64,000 nt of DNA from Prunella strophiata (taxonomy: Eukaryota; Chordata; Aves; Passeriformes; Prunellidae): NCBI GenBank assembly GCA_036583965.1, contig JAZBQD010000013.1, positions 11,121,848 to 11,185,847 of the forward strand, read 5' to 3'. Under the pieces are notes generated by a model. It saw only the letters and a list, made by a program, of their open reading frames with translations, made no database searches and was not told the DNA's origin. The position numbers were made by a program, and so were the translations under genes. Below, one piece after another: positions 51,401 to 64,000 of the stretch. Every line of letters begins with the position of its first letter. Positions within the stretch are counted from its first letter, which is position 1.

Positions 51401-51899
51401 GCTGCACCAGAGTGTGTTACCTGGTTATTGTATACAAAATTCATTTGGAATTAGTTGTTGCACAGATGTTTTTAATGGAACATTGTTTATCTGCATACTT
51501 TCACACACATATTTTGCAGCAAAGGCTGAATAATAAAAACTAGCTGAGAGACCACGTTGCTAAGACACAAATGGTTTTGAAAAGCTGAGGAATTTGTAAT
51601 TGGCCTCCTTAGACTTGAGCTGCCTTGCTTGGAGTTGTTACTGTGATATTTTCTCAAATATGAATGTCCCCCATTTTCCCACAGCTTTGGAATCTGCTAT
51701 CTTGAATCTAAATGAAGCCAAGACTTACTTTGCCAAAGTGGACTGCAAAGAGCAGCTCAGAGACGTTCTCTACTTCCAAGCCCGGCTGTTCCACACCCTC
51801 GGCAAGACCCAGGAAAGGAACAAATGTGCCATGTTGTTCCGTCAGCTGCACCAGGAGCTGCCAGCACACGGTGTCCCCTTAATCAACGCCTTCAAGTGA
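39201..51899 (+). CDS. ANAPC5: ANAPC5 (anaphase-promoting complex subunit 5), 17 coding exons
   Basis: Seventeen exons join to 2272 nt, or 2271 nt (756 residues) if one surplus base in exon 4 is discounted; the human protein is about 755. APC5 is a scaffold subunit of the APC/C ubiquitin ligase and sits in its platform with APC1 and APC4. The sequence shows the conserved start MASVHESLYFNPMLTNGVVH, an N-terminal helical domain, and TPR-type repeats from about residue 250 onward (LNLAALHCRFGHYQQAELAL, SFAVVLCHLAELHAEQGYFA, AELYWRSSCHTIALPVLLQA). The end is HGVPLINAFK. Exon phases agree throughout except at the exon 4-5 junction. Two AAG/CAG-type weak acceptors are present but are supported by phase. 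Confidence 0.95.
39495..39574 (+). CDS. ANAPC5: ANAPC5 exon 2
   Basis: It encodes GPDMALSRLRKAIEECCPHL and AGSVHI, phase 0 in and 2 out (Arg split). The acceptor is CTCCGCAG and the donor GTGCGG. Confidence 0.94.
39841..39905. repeat. A-rich low-complexity tract in ANAPC5 intron 2
   Basis: Two A runs of about 17 and 21 bases flank an AT-rich palindromic core (AAAAATGTAAATTTTTAAAA). No target-site duplication was evident. Confidence 0.8.
40222..40331 (+). CDS. ANAPC5: ANAPC5 exon 3
   Basis: It encodes LKLMAEGELKDMEQFFDDLS to HKTSVV, with acceptor CTGTTTAG and donor GTAAAT; phase 2 in, 1 out. The peptide is nearly invariant with mammals as I recall. Confidence 0.95.
40732..40928 (+). CDS. ANAPC5: ANAPC5 exon 4 (apparent one-base insertion)
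   Basis: It encodes LFLRHMILAYNKLSFSQVYK to GKMEKEELD in the expected frame, then TGGGCCTTTAAG|GTGATA. As written the exon ends in phase 0, but exon 5 needs phase 2. Dropping one G from the GGG at 40918-40920 gives D-W-P-L-R continuing into EEE of exon 5, which resembles the mammalian D-V-S/P-V-R-E-E-E. An assembly or base-call error is the simplest reading. Confidence 0.9.
41913..41979 (+). CDS. ANAPC5: ANAPC5 exon 5
   Basis: A 67-nt exon with acceptor TCTTACCAG and donor GTATGT. Read in phase 2 it encodes EEEIACSGPLSQKQAEYFLS and QQ, matching the mammalian EEEVSCSGPLSQKQAEFFLS. The exon passes in phase 0 to ASLLKNDE. Confidence 0.9.
42721..42822 (+). CDS. ANAPC5: ANAPC5 exon 6
   Basis: It has 34 codons in phase 0: ASLLKNDETKALAPASLQKE to FNPDFAEA. 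The acceptor is TTATTCCAG and the donor GTAAGT. Confidence 0.96.
42823..43898 (+). other. ANAPC5 intron 6
   Basis: No exon or repeat is recognised. Introns 4 (40929-41912), 7 (44090-44907), 8 (44990-45662), 9 (45753-46652), 12 (47744-48544), 13 (48667-49785), 14 (49894-50435, with a GT run at 50177-50194) and 15 (50584-51170) were also scanned and hold nothing I can name. Confidence 0.55.
43899..44089 (+). CDS. ANAPC5: ANAPC5 exon 7
   Basis: It encodes HYLSYLNSLRVQDVFSSTHS, then LILTGAESKSNGDEGYGRSL and LNLAALHCRFGH, ending in a split Tyr codon (phase 2). The donor is TA|GTAAGG. Confidence 0.96.
44908..44989 (+). CDS. ANAPC5: ANAPC5 exon 8
   Basis: It encodes QQAELALQEAIRIAQESNDH and VCLQHCL, a TPR helix pair. 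The acceptor is GCTCATAG, the donor GTAAGA and the exit phase 0. Confidence 0.96.
45663..45752 (+). CDS. ANAPC5: ANAPC5 exon 9
   Basis: It has 30 codons in phase 0: SWLYILEQKIFDSCVLLEHS and VNKSLHFGLP. The acceptor is TTGCTAG and the donor GTGAGT. Confidence 0.95.
46653..46834 (+). CDS. ANAPC5: ANAPC5 exon 10
   Basis: It encodes YLASLGIQSLVQQRAFAGKA to IAQKTAIWRLYGR, phase 0 in and 2 out. The acceptor is TTCTTCCCAG and the donor GTATTT. Confidence 0.96.
47313..47448 (+). CDS. ANAPC5: ANAPC5 exon 11
   Basis: It encodes TMALQQAQTLLSMNSLEAVN to LCHLAELHAEQ. The acceptor is the rarer AAG (TTGCACAAG), set by phase and conserved peptide; the donor is GTGAGC. Confidence 0.95.
47669..47743 (+). CDS. 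ANAPC5: ANAPC5 exon 12
   Basis: It has 25 codons in phase 0: GYFAAASEILKHLKERFPPN then SQHAQ. The acceptor is GTGTTCCAG and the donor GTAGAA. Confidence 0.95.
48545..48666 (+). CDS. ANAPC5: ANAPC5 exon 13
   Basis: It encodes LWMLFDQKIQFERAMNDGRY to ALNSIEGVY, phase 0 in and 2 out. The acceptor is TTGTTTAG and the donor GTAAGA. Confidence 0.96.
49786..49893 (+). CDS. ANAPC5: ANAPC5 exon 14
   Basis: It encodes KAIVLKAQNQMSEAHKLLQK, LLIHCQKIKNTEMVI and a split codon (phase 2). The acceptor is CCACGACAG and the donor GTAAGA. Confidence 0.95.
   Translation, partial: KSHCIESPKSNVRGTQTSAEIVDPLPENQEHRDGD
50436..50583 (+). CDS. ANAPC5: ANAPC5 exon 15
   Basis: It encodes VLLCMAELYWRSSCHTIALP to YLASETVLNLAFSQ. 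The split codon with exon 14 reads Arg, where mammals have Ser as I recall. The acceptor is TCTGGCCAG and the donor GTAGGT. Confidence 0.95.
51171..51333 (+). CDS. ANAPC5: ANAPC5 exon 16
   Basis: It encodes LILGIPEQALNILHMAIEPV to ASAASYTPQKKIE, phase 0 in and 1 out. The acceptor is CTCTTTCAG and the donor GTAATG. Confidence 0.95.
51685..51899 (+). CDS. ANAPC5: ANAPC5 exon 17 and stop
   Basis: It encodes LESAILNLNEAKTYFAKVDC to QELPAHGVPLINAFK, ending in TGA at 51897-51899. The C-terminus has AFK where mammals end HL as I recall. Confidence 0.96.
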
Positions 51900-52055
51900 T
51901 GCATTCAAAGATGAGATTTGTTTGTTTTCCTGTCTTGGTTTTGTTTGTGTGGTTTTTTGTTGTTGTTGGGTTTTTTTACGAACATCTTTTTATTGTATTC
52001 AGTCATCGATGTTTCAGAATAACTGCCAATAAATCATGGTCTGCTCTTGAACAAA
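51900..52055 (+). other. ANAPC5: ANAPC5 3' untranslated region
   Basis: A short UTR from the TGA to just past AATAAA. It is rich in T and G runs and has no other feature. Confidence 0.75.
52028..52033 (+). terminator. ANAPC5 polyadenylation signal
   Basis: AATAAA lies 129 bases after the stop, followed about 25 bases later by a GT-rich element (TTGTGTTTTGT). It is the first and best candidate. Confidence 0.8.
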
Positions 52056-52629
52056 CTTGTGTTTTGTAACACAAATGTCATTTTCCACCCATTTCACTTT
52101 TATTCTGTACTTGAAATGAAGAAATTAGTGGGGAAAAAGAGAAAATACCCTCTTGACTGTGTTATAAACACACTGAAGGGAGTAGTGCAGTCACGAAGAA
52201 GTAGTGTTCTGTTCTTCGTAGTGACATTTCCCAAATCAATGCAGGCTTTATGAATACAGGGGTACAAAAAAATAGTGGAAAATGTAGGCAAAGCTCCTTT
52301 TGTGCTCTTTTTAAGTGGTATGGAAGGGGGAGTCTCATTTAAAACGTGTCCTTGCTTTTAACCTGTCTGCAGTTGCTGTTTACGCTGCAGAAACAGATGG
52401 TGCTGGCAGAAGGGGAAAACCAGGGTTCAGGCAGAGAGGTGTAACAGTGCAAAGTCCTGGCACTGTTGTTTCATGTGTCCTTGTGCAGAGGGGGGATGAG
52501 GAGAGTGAAGGGTGGGAAACAACAGCCCCAGCTCAGCTAAAATGTTTTTGTTGTGTGAATTCTCCCTTTAGCACTTTGTGTCATTCACCTGCTCTGCTTT
52601 TATGGGTGAATAGATGCAGATCACAACTG

Positions 52630-52880
52630 AGTGAAGTATCTGGAGGGGCCAAGAAATCTGGAGAGGGACTTTGGACAAGGGCTGGAGTGACAGGACACGG
52701 GCAAGGGCTTTTCACTGGCAGAGGGCAGGGTTAGATGGGATACTGGGGAGAAATTCTCCCCTGTGAGGGTGGGGAAGGAGGCCCAGGCACAGGGTGCCCC
52801 GAGAAGCTGTGGTTGTCTCATCCCTGGAAGTGTCCAAGGCCAGATTTAACTGTGGCATTGCCAGACCAGACCTAAAGCTG
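52630..52880 (+). mobile_element. CR1 LINE fragment, plus orientation
   Basis: It contains the CR1-like wording GAGGCCCAGGCACAGGGTGC, CCTGGAAGTGTCCAAGGCCA and AAATTCTCCCCTGTGAGG, the sense counterpart of the 36.9-kb fragment. It is truncated and noncoding. Confidence 0.8.
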
Positions 52881-53635
52881 CTTCTGCTGGAGCAAGGCCA
52901 GGTAAGGAGGAAGAGAGAAGCACTAAGGTGTGGTTGAGACGAGGATAGTCCGGTGTTAGTTTACACATTCCATTAATTAGTGCTGCATCGGGGCTGCTTG
53001 GCAGATCATCAGGGCCTTGATTTCACAACGAGGTTTCCAACAGCGAAGGGGAACCCAGCTTTGTGATGGCTCATTCCCTCTCTGCTGTGTTTTAACCAAC
53101 ATCGAGGAGTTTAATCCTTAAAATGTTCGGAGCACCTCCTGCGTTCCGGTAAGTGCATAAACTTGATTTTTAGAGTGGCTTTCAAGATTCTGGTCAGTGT
53201 TTATCAACAAAGCTGGCATGGAGGCCTGGCTCTGTTCTGGGGAGCTCTACAGTGTCAAAGTGGTGCCCACAAACGAGCCTTGAAGCAAAATGAGGAAGAG
53301 GGTTTGGCCAGCTGTGGCATTTGCATCTGCTCAAGGCTGAAGCTGTTGCTTCATGAAAAGAAAATCTGGGGGTTTTCTGAGGGTGCAGAAATGGTGCTGG
53401 ATGGAAATAAAATCAAGCCCCAAATACTGGACAAAGCAAGGGGTATGTTTGCCGAGGGCTGGTGTGTTAAAGGCCATGCCCGTGAAGCTCTGTCTCAGCG
53501 CTACAGAGCTGCAACTTGTGTGGGAACTCTGGTGGTGGCCTCTGTGACATTTCCAAACAACTGTTTTCCAAACCTCCCCTCTAGGTAATGATTTGGGCAA
53601 TGGCTCAGTGCGGGGGATCTGGCGCAGGTAACCCG
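52881..53635. other. ANAPC5-CAMKK2 spacer
   Basis: No gene or repeat was recognised. Open frames here are short or overlapping and have no family features. Confidence 0.55.
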
Positions 53636-54545
53636 GTTTGCCCCCAGCCGACCTGACGCTGGGAGCCCAGTGTTTGCAGAGGCGCAGGGGAGGAGGAAGC
53701 GGCGCCGGGGGATGCCGGGGTTCGCTGTCCCTCCGAGGCGGGCGCGGGGAGCCCGCAGCGGGGTCGGCGGCAGCGGGACCGCCCGGGGCTCCGCGCTGCA
53801 TCCCGCGGGGAGGTGACGCGGGGCCCGGGGGGGAATAAAACACTGGGGGAAAAAATTGTAAATAAACAAAAGAACAAAACACACCGCAACAGCGGCTTAC
53901 AGGGGGCGGGCAGGATGCGGCTGCCCGGGGGGAAACCTGCCCTTCCCCGGGGCGGAGCGGGGCCTCCCTCTCTCCCTCCCTCCCTCCTTCCATCGCTCCC
54001 TCCCTCCTTCCTTCCCTCCCTCCTTCCCTCGCTGCCGCCGCCGGAGCGGAACCGAAAGCGAAGGCGGCGCCGGGCAGCGGCGCTCCGGCCCAGCGCGGCG
54101 GGGGCTGCGGGGGCTGCGGGGTCCCGGGGTCGCTCCCCGCCAGGTCGGTGCTGCGGGAACGGGCGGCGAGGCCGGGCGGGCCCGGGCGGGGGATGCGCCC
54201 GCGGTGGCGGAGACAAAGCCGCGCCCGGAGGGACCGGGCGGGCGGGGGCGGCCGAGCCGGGGATGGAGCGGGGATGGAGCCGGGGCCGGGGCTGGCGAAC
54301 GGCGTCGCCTCCGGACGGGGCTCTCTCGCGGGCGGCCTGTGCGGACACCCCGCGGTGCGGGCTCGGGGCTGCCGTTTCCCCGTCCCGCGCCGGGGCCGCC
54401 CGGGCCCCGCGCACATCCCGCTGCCGCCCGCCCCACACGGGCCGCGGGACCGGCGGGCGGCGGCGCCCCGGGCGCGGCGGTGGCACCGGGCGGCCACACC
54501 GCGTGTCCCACAGAGCCCACGGGGCTCCTGTCCGGGGGTTGAGGG
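53636..54545 (+). promoter_or_regulatory. CAMKK2: CpG island, probable CAMKK2 promoter and noncoding first exon
   Basis: About 0.9 kb of very CpG-dense sequence with GC boxes lies between ANAPC5 and the first recognised CAMKK2 coding exon, on the side expected for the CAMKK2 promoter. It contains a long pyrimidine tract (53963-54031). Long open frames on both strands are compositional. A noncoding first exon is inferred, not located; one donor-like site is CCGCCAG|GTCGGT near 54143. Confidence 0.55.
53963..54031. repeat. Polypyrimidine CTCCCTCCTTCC tract
   Basis: About 69 bases of almost pure C/T on the plus strand, built of CTCC/CTTCC units with two short interruptions (CATCG near 53991 and the CG at the end). 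Confidence 0.9.
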
Positions 54546-57500
54546 CTGGGATCAGGGGTGCCCGGGAAAGATAGGCCATGAGGTGGGGAAAGGAGGGGTT
54601 TTTAAGGTCAAGGGACAAGTGAGAGGGGATGGAGCTGATGTGTACAGGGGCCGGGTCTCATCAGAAGCCACAGGTTGGGCTGCTGCGAGTGACAGAGCGT
54701 GGTTCGGAGGTGGGATGCAGCCCTGCAGCCACGTGCACGGCACAGAGCATCAGGAGCATGAAGGGAACAGTCGAGACCAAGAGCAAAGTGAGATGACCAC
54801 GGGAAGCTGGTGTGATGGAGTTGTGGGCTGACTGCAATGCTGCAGGGGCAGAAACCACCCCTGGGGACAGGAGCAGCTTGTCCTCAGGGCCAGGGGGACT
54901 GTGCTGAGGAGAGGATGTGTGGCAGCTGTGGGCACCAGAGCTGCCTTCATGACCCACACCCACAGAGACAGCCCCTCCCCTGGGAGAAGGAGCCCAGTCC
55001 TTCTCCTGGCTCTTCATGAGCTCTTTCTCTTGGGAAAAACAGCCAACAAACCCCCAAAGCACATACCTGAGTGTGATGTGAGGGGTGTCTGATGGACCAG
55101 TGCTGTTCCAGGGAGGTAATTTGGAGGAGCCTTTGCTTTCAACTCTGCCTTAATGTCTTTTAAGTGGTGTTCACAAAGTGGAGAGCTGCTCTAGTTTCTT
55201 CTCTTGTGGGCATCGTGGGGTGGAGCTGATGTTTCCAGGAAAGCTGGGAGTCACTTGGCAGTGCTGGACAAGGTGATGGAGGTGCCCTGAGTTTATCCTG
55301 GCCTGTGCTCAACACCATCCCTGGAGCTTAGGGCTCTTTTGGGATGCTCATTATATATTGCTTCAGCAGTATCAGGGCAGTATCCTCAAAATTATAAAAA
55401 AAAACTTGGTAAAGACATTTTTGTGATTCCTACTGAAACCTGCTGCTGGGTGTTGTGACACTACCATGCTACCAGCCTGGCTTTGCATTTTTTCCCCCAG
55501 TTCTTTCCACTCTGTTGGCTGGGCCAGGCAGTGCAGGAGGCTCCTCCATTCACCCTGTGGATGATGAAAAGCTTTGCTGCTTGGGCACAGGGACATGTCC
55601 TAGATGGGGCATGGGTGCCTGTTTCCAGTTTCTCATTAATTTCGGTGTCCTCTGACTTCTAGAAAAGCTGCTGAGAGATTTTTTTTCCCATTAAAAGTCA
55701 GGTGGGGCATGCATATGGTCTTTGTATACTACAGTGACTAATATATTTCTGGCAAGGTCTGTGCTCACCCGTAGGAAGGGAAACTGTGATCGATGCCCCC
55801 GTTGCTGCAGATGACACCACTCTTGGCACGGGCACTTCCACTGCTGACCGTGACCAGGGAAAGCAAAATAGCCACTGGACTGTGCCCAGGGAGACCAATA
55901 ACTGCCCCAGGCTGGCCCTGCTTGGCTTTTAACCAACCTCCAGCAGTAGCAGGGGAGGATCTCTGCGAGTAAAATCAGCCCTGGTTTCGGTGTTTTGAGT
56001 TCAGTTTTGTTGTGAACAGCTGAAGTTGTGATTTGTGAGCTGACCCCTATGGAAGGATGGATGGAGGGGTCACTGCTGAGCTGCCACCAAGTCTTACTCC
56101 CTTGGGAGGGTCTGATCCTGACACCGTGTCTGGCCTTGACACAGGTGTGGGGAAGGCGAGTGTGTGGCCCCTGCATCTGGGTAGAGAAACAGCTCCGGGG
56201 AGGGAAGGGCAGGCAGATGCATCCATGTGCTCTGATTGAAATCCCTGCAGCCAGTGCTGGCTGCAAGGTGTCACCCTCTGCACTCGCCTGGAGTCGGTCA
56301 GCGTGTTCCCCTGCGGGGGTGGCCGCATCAGCAGGGCCCGGCTCCCGGCAGAGCTGGGGCAGGCCCCAGGGGCTGTGAAAATCCCTCACCCTCGCGGGGG
56401 CTGATTCCACTCCCATTCGCTTCCGCTCAAGCCACGTGGACGCCGAGAGAGGGAGAGCTGCTGCCAGGGTTTCACAGACCTCTTTTCATTTTAATATCCC
56501 TCTCCTTGCTGAATTAGATGCGAGACTGATTGCTTCGATAATCCTGCTGCAGCCGCTATGGGTTATGTATGGATTGCAGCCAAAAGCTGTGCCGATAAAT
56601 CATTCCTATACACCAGGCTGTTATATTTCCTGAGGATTTTGTGGGCATGTGCTGCTCCCTTTTACATAAGGATCTGCTGGAGTTCATACCAGAATGTGCT
56701 GCTTTTCCCCAGGCAAGGGCCTGGATGGGTTGGTAAAGCCAAAGCCCCCAGGCTGTTTTTTCTCTCTTTGGGATTACTGCCCTCCTTTCAGCTATTTTAC
56801 TTTTCTCTCTGGCTGGGAATACAGCTGTTCTCCACCTCTTCCTCTTCCTCATGTGCTTATTAAGGATAACAGTGCTCAACAGTGTGACCCCACTTTTGGG
56901 TTTCTCTCAGGCGAAGTGTCATCTCAGCAATTTCTTAAAACCCCCATCCTCTGACCCTTTGCACACATGCAGAGGGAAAACCCCTCTGATTTCCCACTTC
57001 AGACGATGTTATGATGGGGCTTGGATGACTTTTAGTTTATAGAGCCTGGGGAAGCCTGCTTGAATTAATCAGACTTGATATGTTTATCCTGGTCAAGCCA
57101 ATTAACTCCCGCCAGCCAGGACATGCTCAGCTCTCAAGTGTGACTGAGGCTTCATAACCCAATTTTGCTCAAGCCTGGCAAAGTTTATCAGGAACCCTTG
57201 GAAATCGGGATGCAGGCGATGCTCTGGGGGCAGGATGGGATGCCCAGCCGTGCTGGGGACTGGTGATTGCTGCCGGTGATGTTCCTGGGGTGGTTTCATC
57301 CCAAGGCTGCCCTGATGAGCTGCCTTTTTTGGTGCGGCCGCAGAGCATGGTGAGGGTAGAGGGCACAGCATTCCGGATCGGCTCCGGCTGCAGGGCAGCT
57401 ATTTATATGTGCCCACTGGAGGGGTGCCCAAGGCAGGCCAGGCAAATGCCCTCGAGATGCATCCCTGTGAATTCAGGATGGATGGGGGGGCTGCCTGTTT

Positions 57501-58818
57501 GTTTTAATCCATTTGGGAGTGCATTAAAACACGCTGCCGAGGGCTGCCAGCAGCACTGCGGGGGGAATTTGACTTGGCTGGTGGCTCCTGGCTCTCTCAT
57601 CCAACAAAGCCCTGTCCAGGAGTGGATTCAGCCCCATAAAACTCGGTGTTTCTGGAATAGTTTGTCCTCGTTGCTGTTCGTTGGCTTATTTATAGCCTCC
57701 CCATCCCTGTGCTTCTCCGTGCCTCGGAGCAGCGAGCGGTGCCGCGTTGGCTTCAGCTCCAGGCCGATCCCACTTGGGCACAAAAGCTCTGGTTTATAGA
57801 TCAGCGTTGAAAACAGCAATTAGGGCATTGTGAAGCCTCGAGGACGGGGGAGAGGATTTGATTTCTGTACTTGACCCATAATTTCTGCTGGGCTGATTCA
57901 GAGTGGTTGTGCTGCGGGTGCAGCACGGAAACTTCAATGGAGATGAGTGGAGCTAATTTTAACCGGCCGCCTCGTCGAGGTGTGGGAACCAGGCAGAAGA
58001 ACGCCTCAAACCCTGTTCCTGCTCCTGGGCTGGTTGTTTCAGGATATTTTTTTTCACTTCCTTCTGTGGCAACTTGTTAACCTAGAAAGTAAAAACAGCA
58101 CCAGTGTTGGGGCAGGGAAGAGCGATGGTTTAGAGCCAACCAACCACTGAACAGCCCCAGGTGCTGTGGAGTGCCTGGCATGTGTGAATTAACATAATCT
58201 TCTCCTGTTTTTTAATTATCACTTAATTATTTGGGTTTTTTTTGGTTTTTTTTTTTTTTTTGCTAACAATTTTCTCCTTTATCTCAAGGTTTGGGTACCC
58301 GAGTTTTGCACAAAAGGCCACAGGGCAAGGAACAGAAATCACCAGCAATGATGGGCTGTGGGAGGAAGCAGTGAGCCAGGGGGCTGGTCCTGCACCCCAC
58401 ACTTGGTAAGTGGGTCCCTGTTCCCCTGAACTGCTTTGTTTGGGGGGACTTGGCAGAGATGTGCCCACTTTGAGCAGTAAAGTAGGGAACTCAGTGGTAT
58501 TTATTCTGGTATAGTGCAATTCTTTATCCTGCCCCTTTAAAACAACCCATTTGGAGTATTTCCATAGTGGAGATGATGGAGTTGTTATGCCCTAGGAAGT
58601 GTTTAGATAAAAAGGGTGGAAGGAGCAGTGGTGGCAGCCCTGGCTCTGGCCTGGGGTCTGTCCCATGGCAGGATGATTGTACATCCTGGTGCCATTCCTG
58701 CACTGCTTCCCTTGGCTTCACCATTCCCTGTGGAATGAATTAATCAATCAGTAGCACAATGACCAGCAGGAAATCCCTCTTTCCGGAGAGTCTGGCTGAC
58801 CTACCCTGTTGTTTGCAG
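54546..58818 (+). other. CAMKK2 upstream intron/5' region
   Basis: 4.3 kb without a recognised exon. Part of it (56400-56640 and 57060-57800) is unusually non-repetitive and CpG-containing and may hold conserved regulatory DNA, but that needs alignment. A T-rich run lies at 58238-58261. Confidence 0.5.
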
Positions 58819-58984
58819 GCACATCTCCCCACCACAGCATGGCCAGGATGAGGCCATCGGTCCCTGCACGCCGCCACGTGTCCCCAGCAGCCTGCCTGCC
58901 CCACAGCCCCTCTGCTGCGCCGGAGGCCGCGGCCGCCGAGCCCCGCCGGCACTGCGGGAGCCCCCGGCGCTGAGCCCCGGCAGC

Positions 58985-64000
<5,016 letters not shown>

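Noticed and set aside
53331..54618. Minus-strand ORFs of 388, 337 and 207 codons and plus ORFs of 227-253 codons
   Set aside because: Overlapping in several frames inside a CpG island; Pro/Arg/Gly composition only, no recognisable domain or conserved start.
55691..56416. 241-codon minus-strand ORF upstream of CAMKK2
   Set aside because: No recognised domain; not in synteny with any gene I know there, and likely chance.

Overview
This is a vertebrate chromosomal window, most likely from a bird. The evidence is spliced exons with GT/AG borders and large introns, and at least seven degenerate CR1 LINE fragments, the dominant avian retroposon. There are also CpG-rich 5' ends, and the gene order KDM2B - RNF34 - ANAPC5 - CAMKK2 matches human 12q24.31 as I know it. 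I cannot name the species. No prokaryotic, phage, CRISPR or viral genes were seen. Gene identities rest on reading spliced peptides and comparing them with family sequences from memory; no search was run.

Layout. (1) 1-22968, plus strand: the 3' half of KDM2B in nine coding exons (CXXC zinc finger, PHD finger, linker, F-box, leucine-rich repeats). The JmjC half lies before the window. Its 3' UTR ends near 23.9 kb. (2) 24.25-34.03 kb, minus strand: complete RNF34 in six coding exons, facing KDM2B tail to tail. Exon 1 carries only two codons and lies in a CpG island. Intron 1 holds a 66-bp minisatellite and about 100 uninterrupted copies of a CCGGC pentamer. (3) 34.2-38.85 kb: intergenic DNA with a 22-23 bp minisatellite and several CR1 fragments. 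(4) 39201-51899, plus strand: complete ANAPC5 in 17 coding exons, with one apparent extra base in exon 4. (5) 52.1-58.8 kb: ANAPC5-CAMKK2 spacer with a CR1 fragment and a CpG-rich block that is the likely CAMKK2 promoter. (6) 58985-64000, plus strand: the first eleven coding exons of CAMKK2, through the kinase catalytic core, running off the right edge.

The four genes are not an operon. Each has its own promoter, and their products act separately: CpG-island chromatin and Polycomb recruitment (KDM2B), ubiquitin ligation (RNF34), cell-cycle ubiquitination by the APC/C (ANAPC5) and calcium signalling to AMPK/CaMK (CAMKK2).

The most notable items are non-coding. One is the perfect GGGCC-type repeat in RNF34 intron 1. 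Another is a minisatellite in CAMKK2 whose unit is a copy of the exon's own 5' splice site, giving ten tandem donor-like sites. A single extra G appears to break the ANAPC5 frame in an otherwise intact gene. I found no new multi-gene system.
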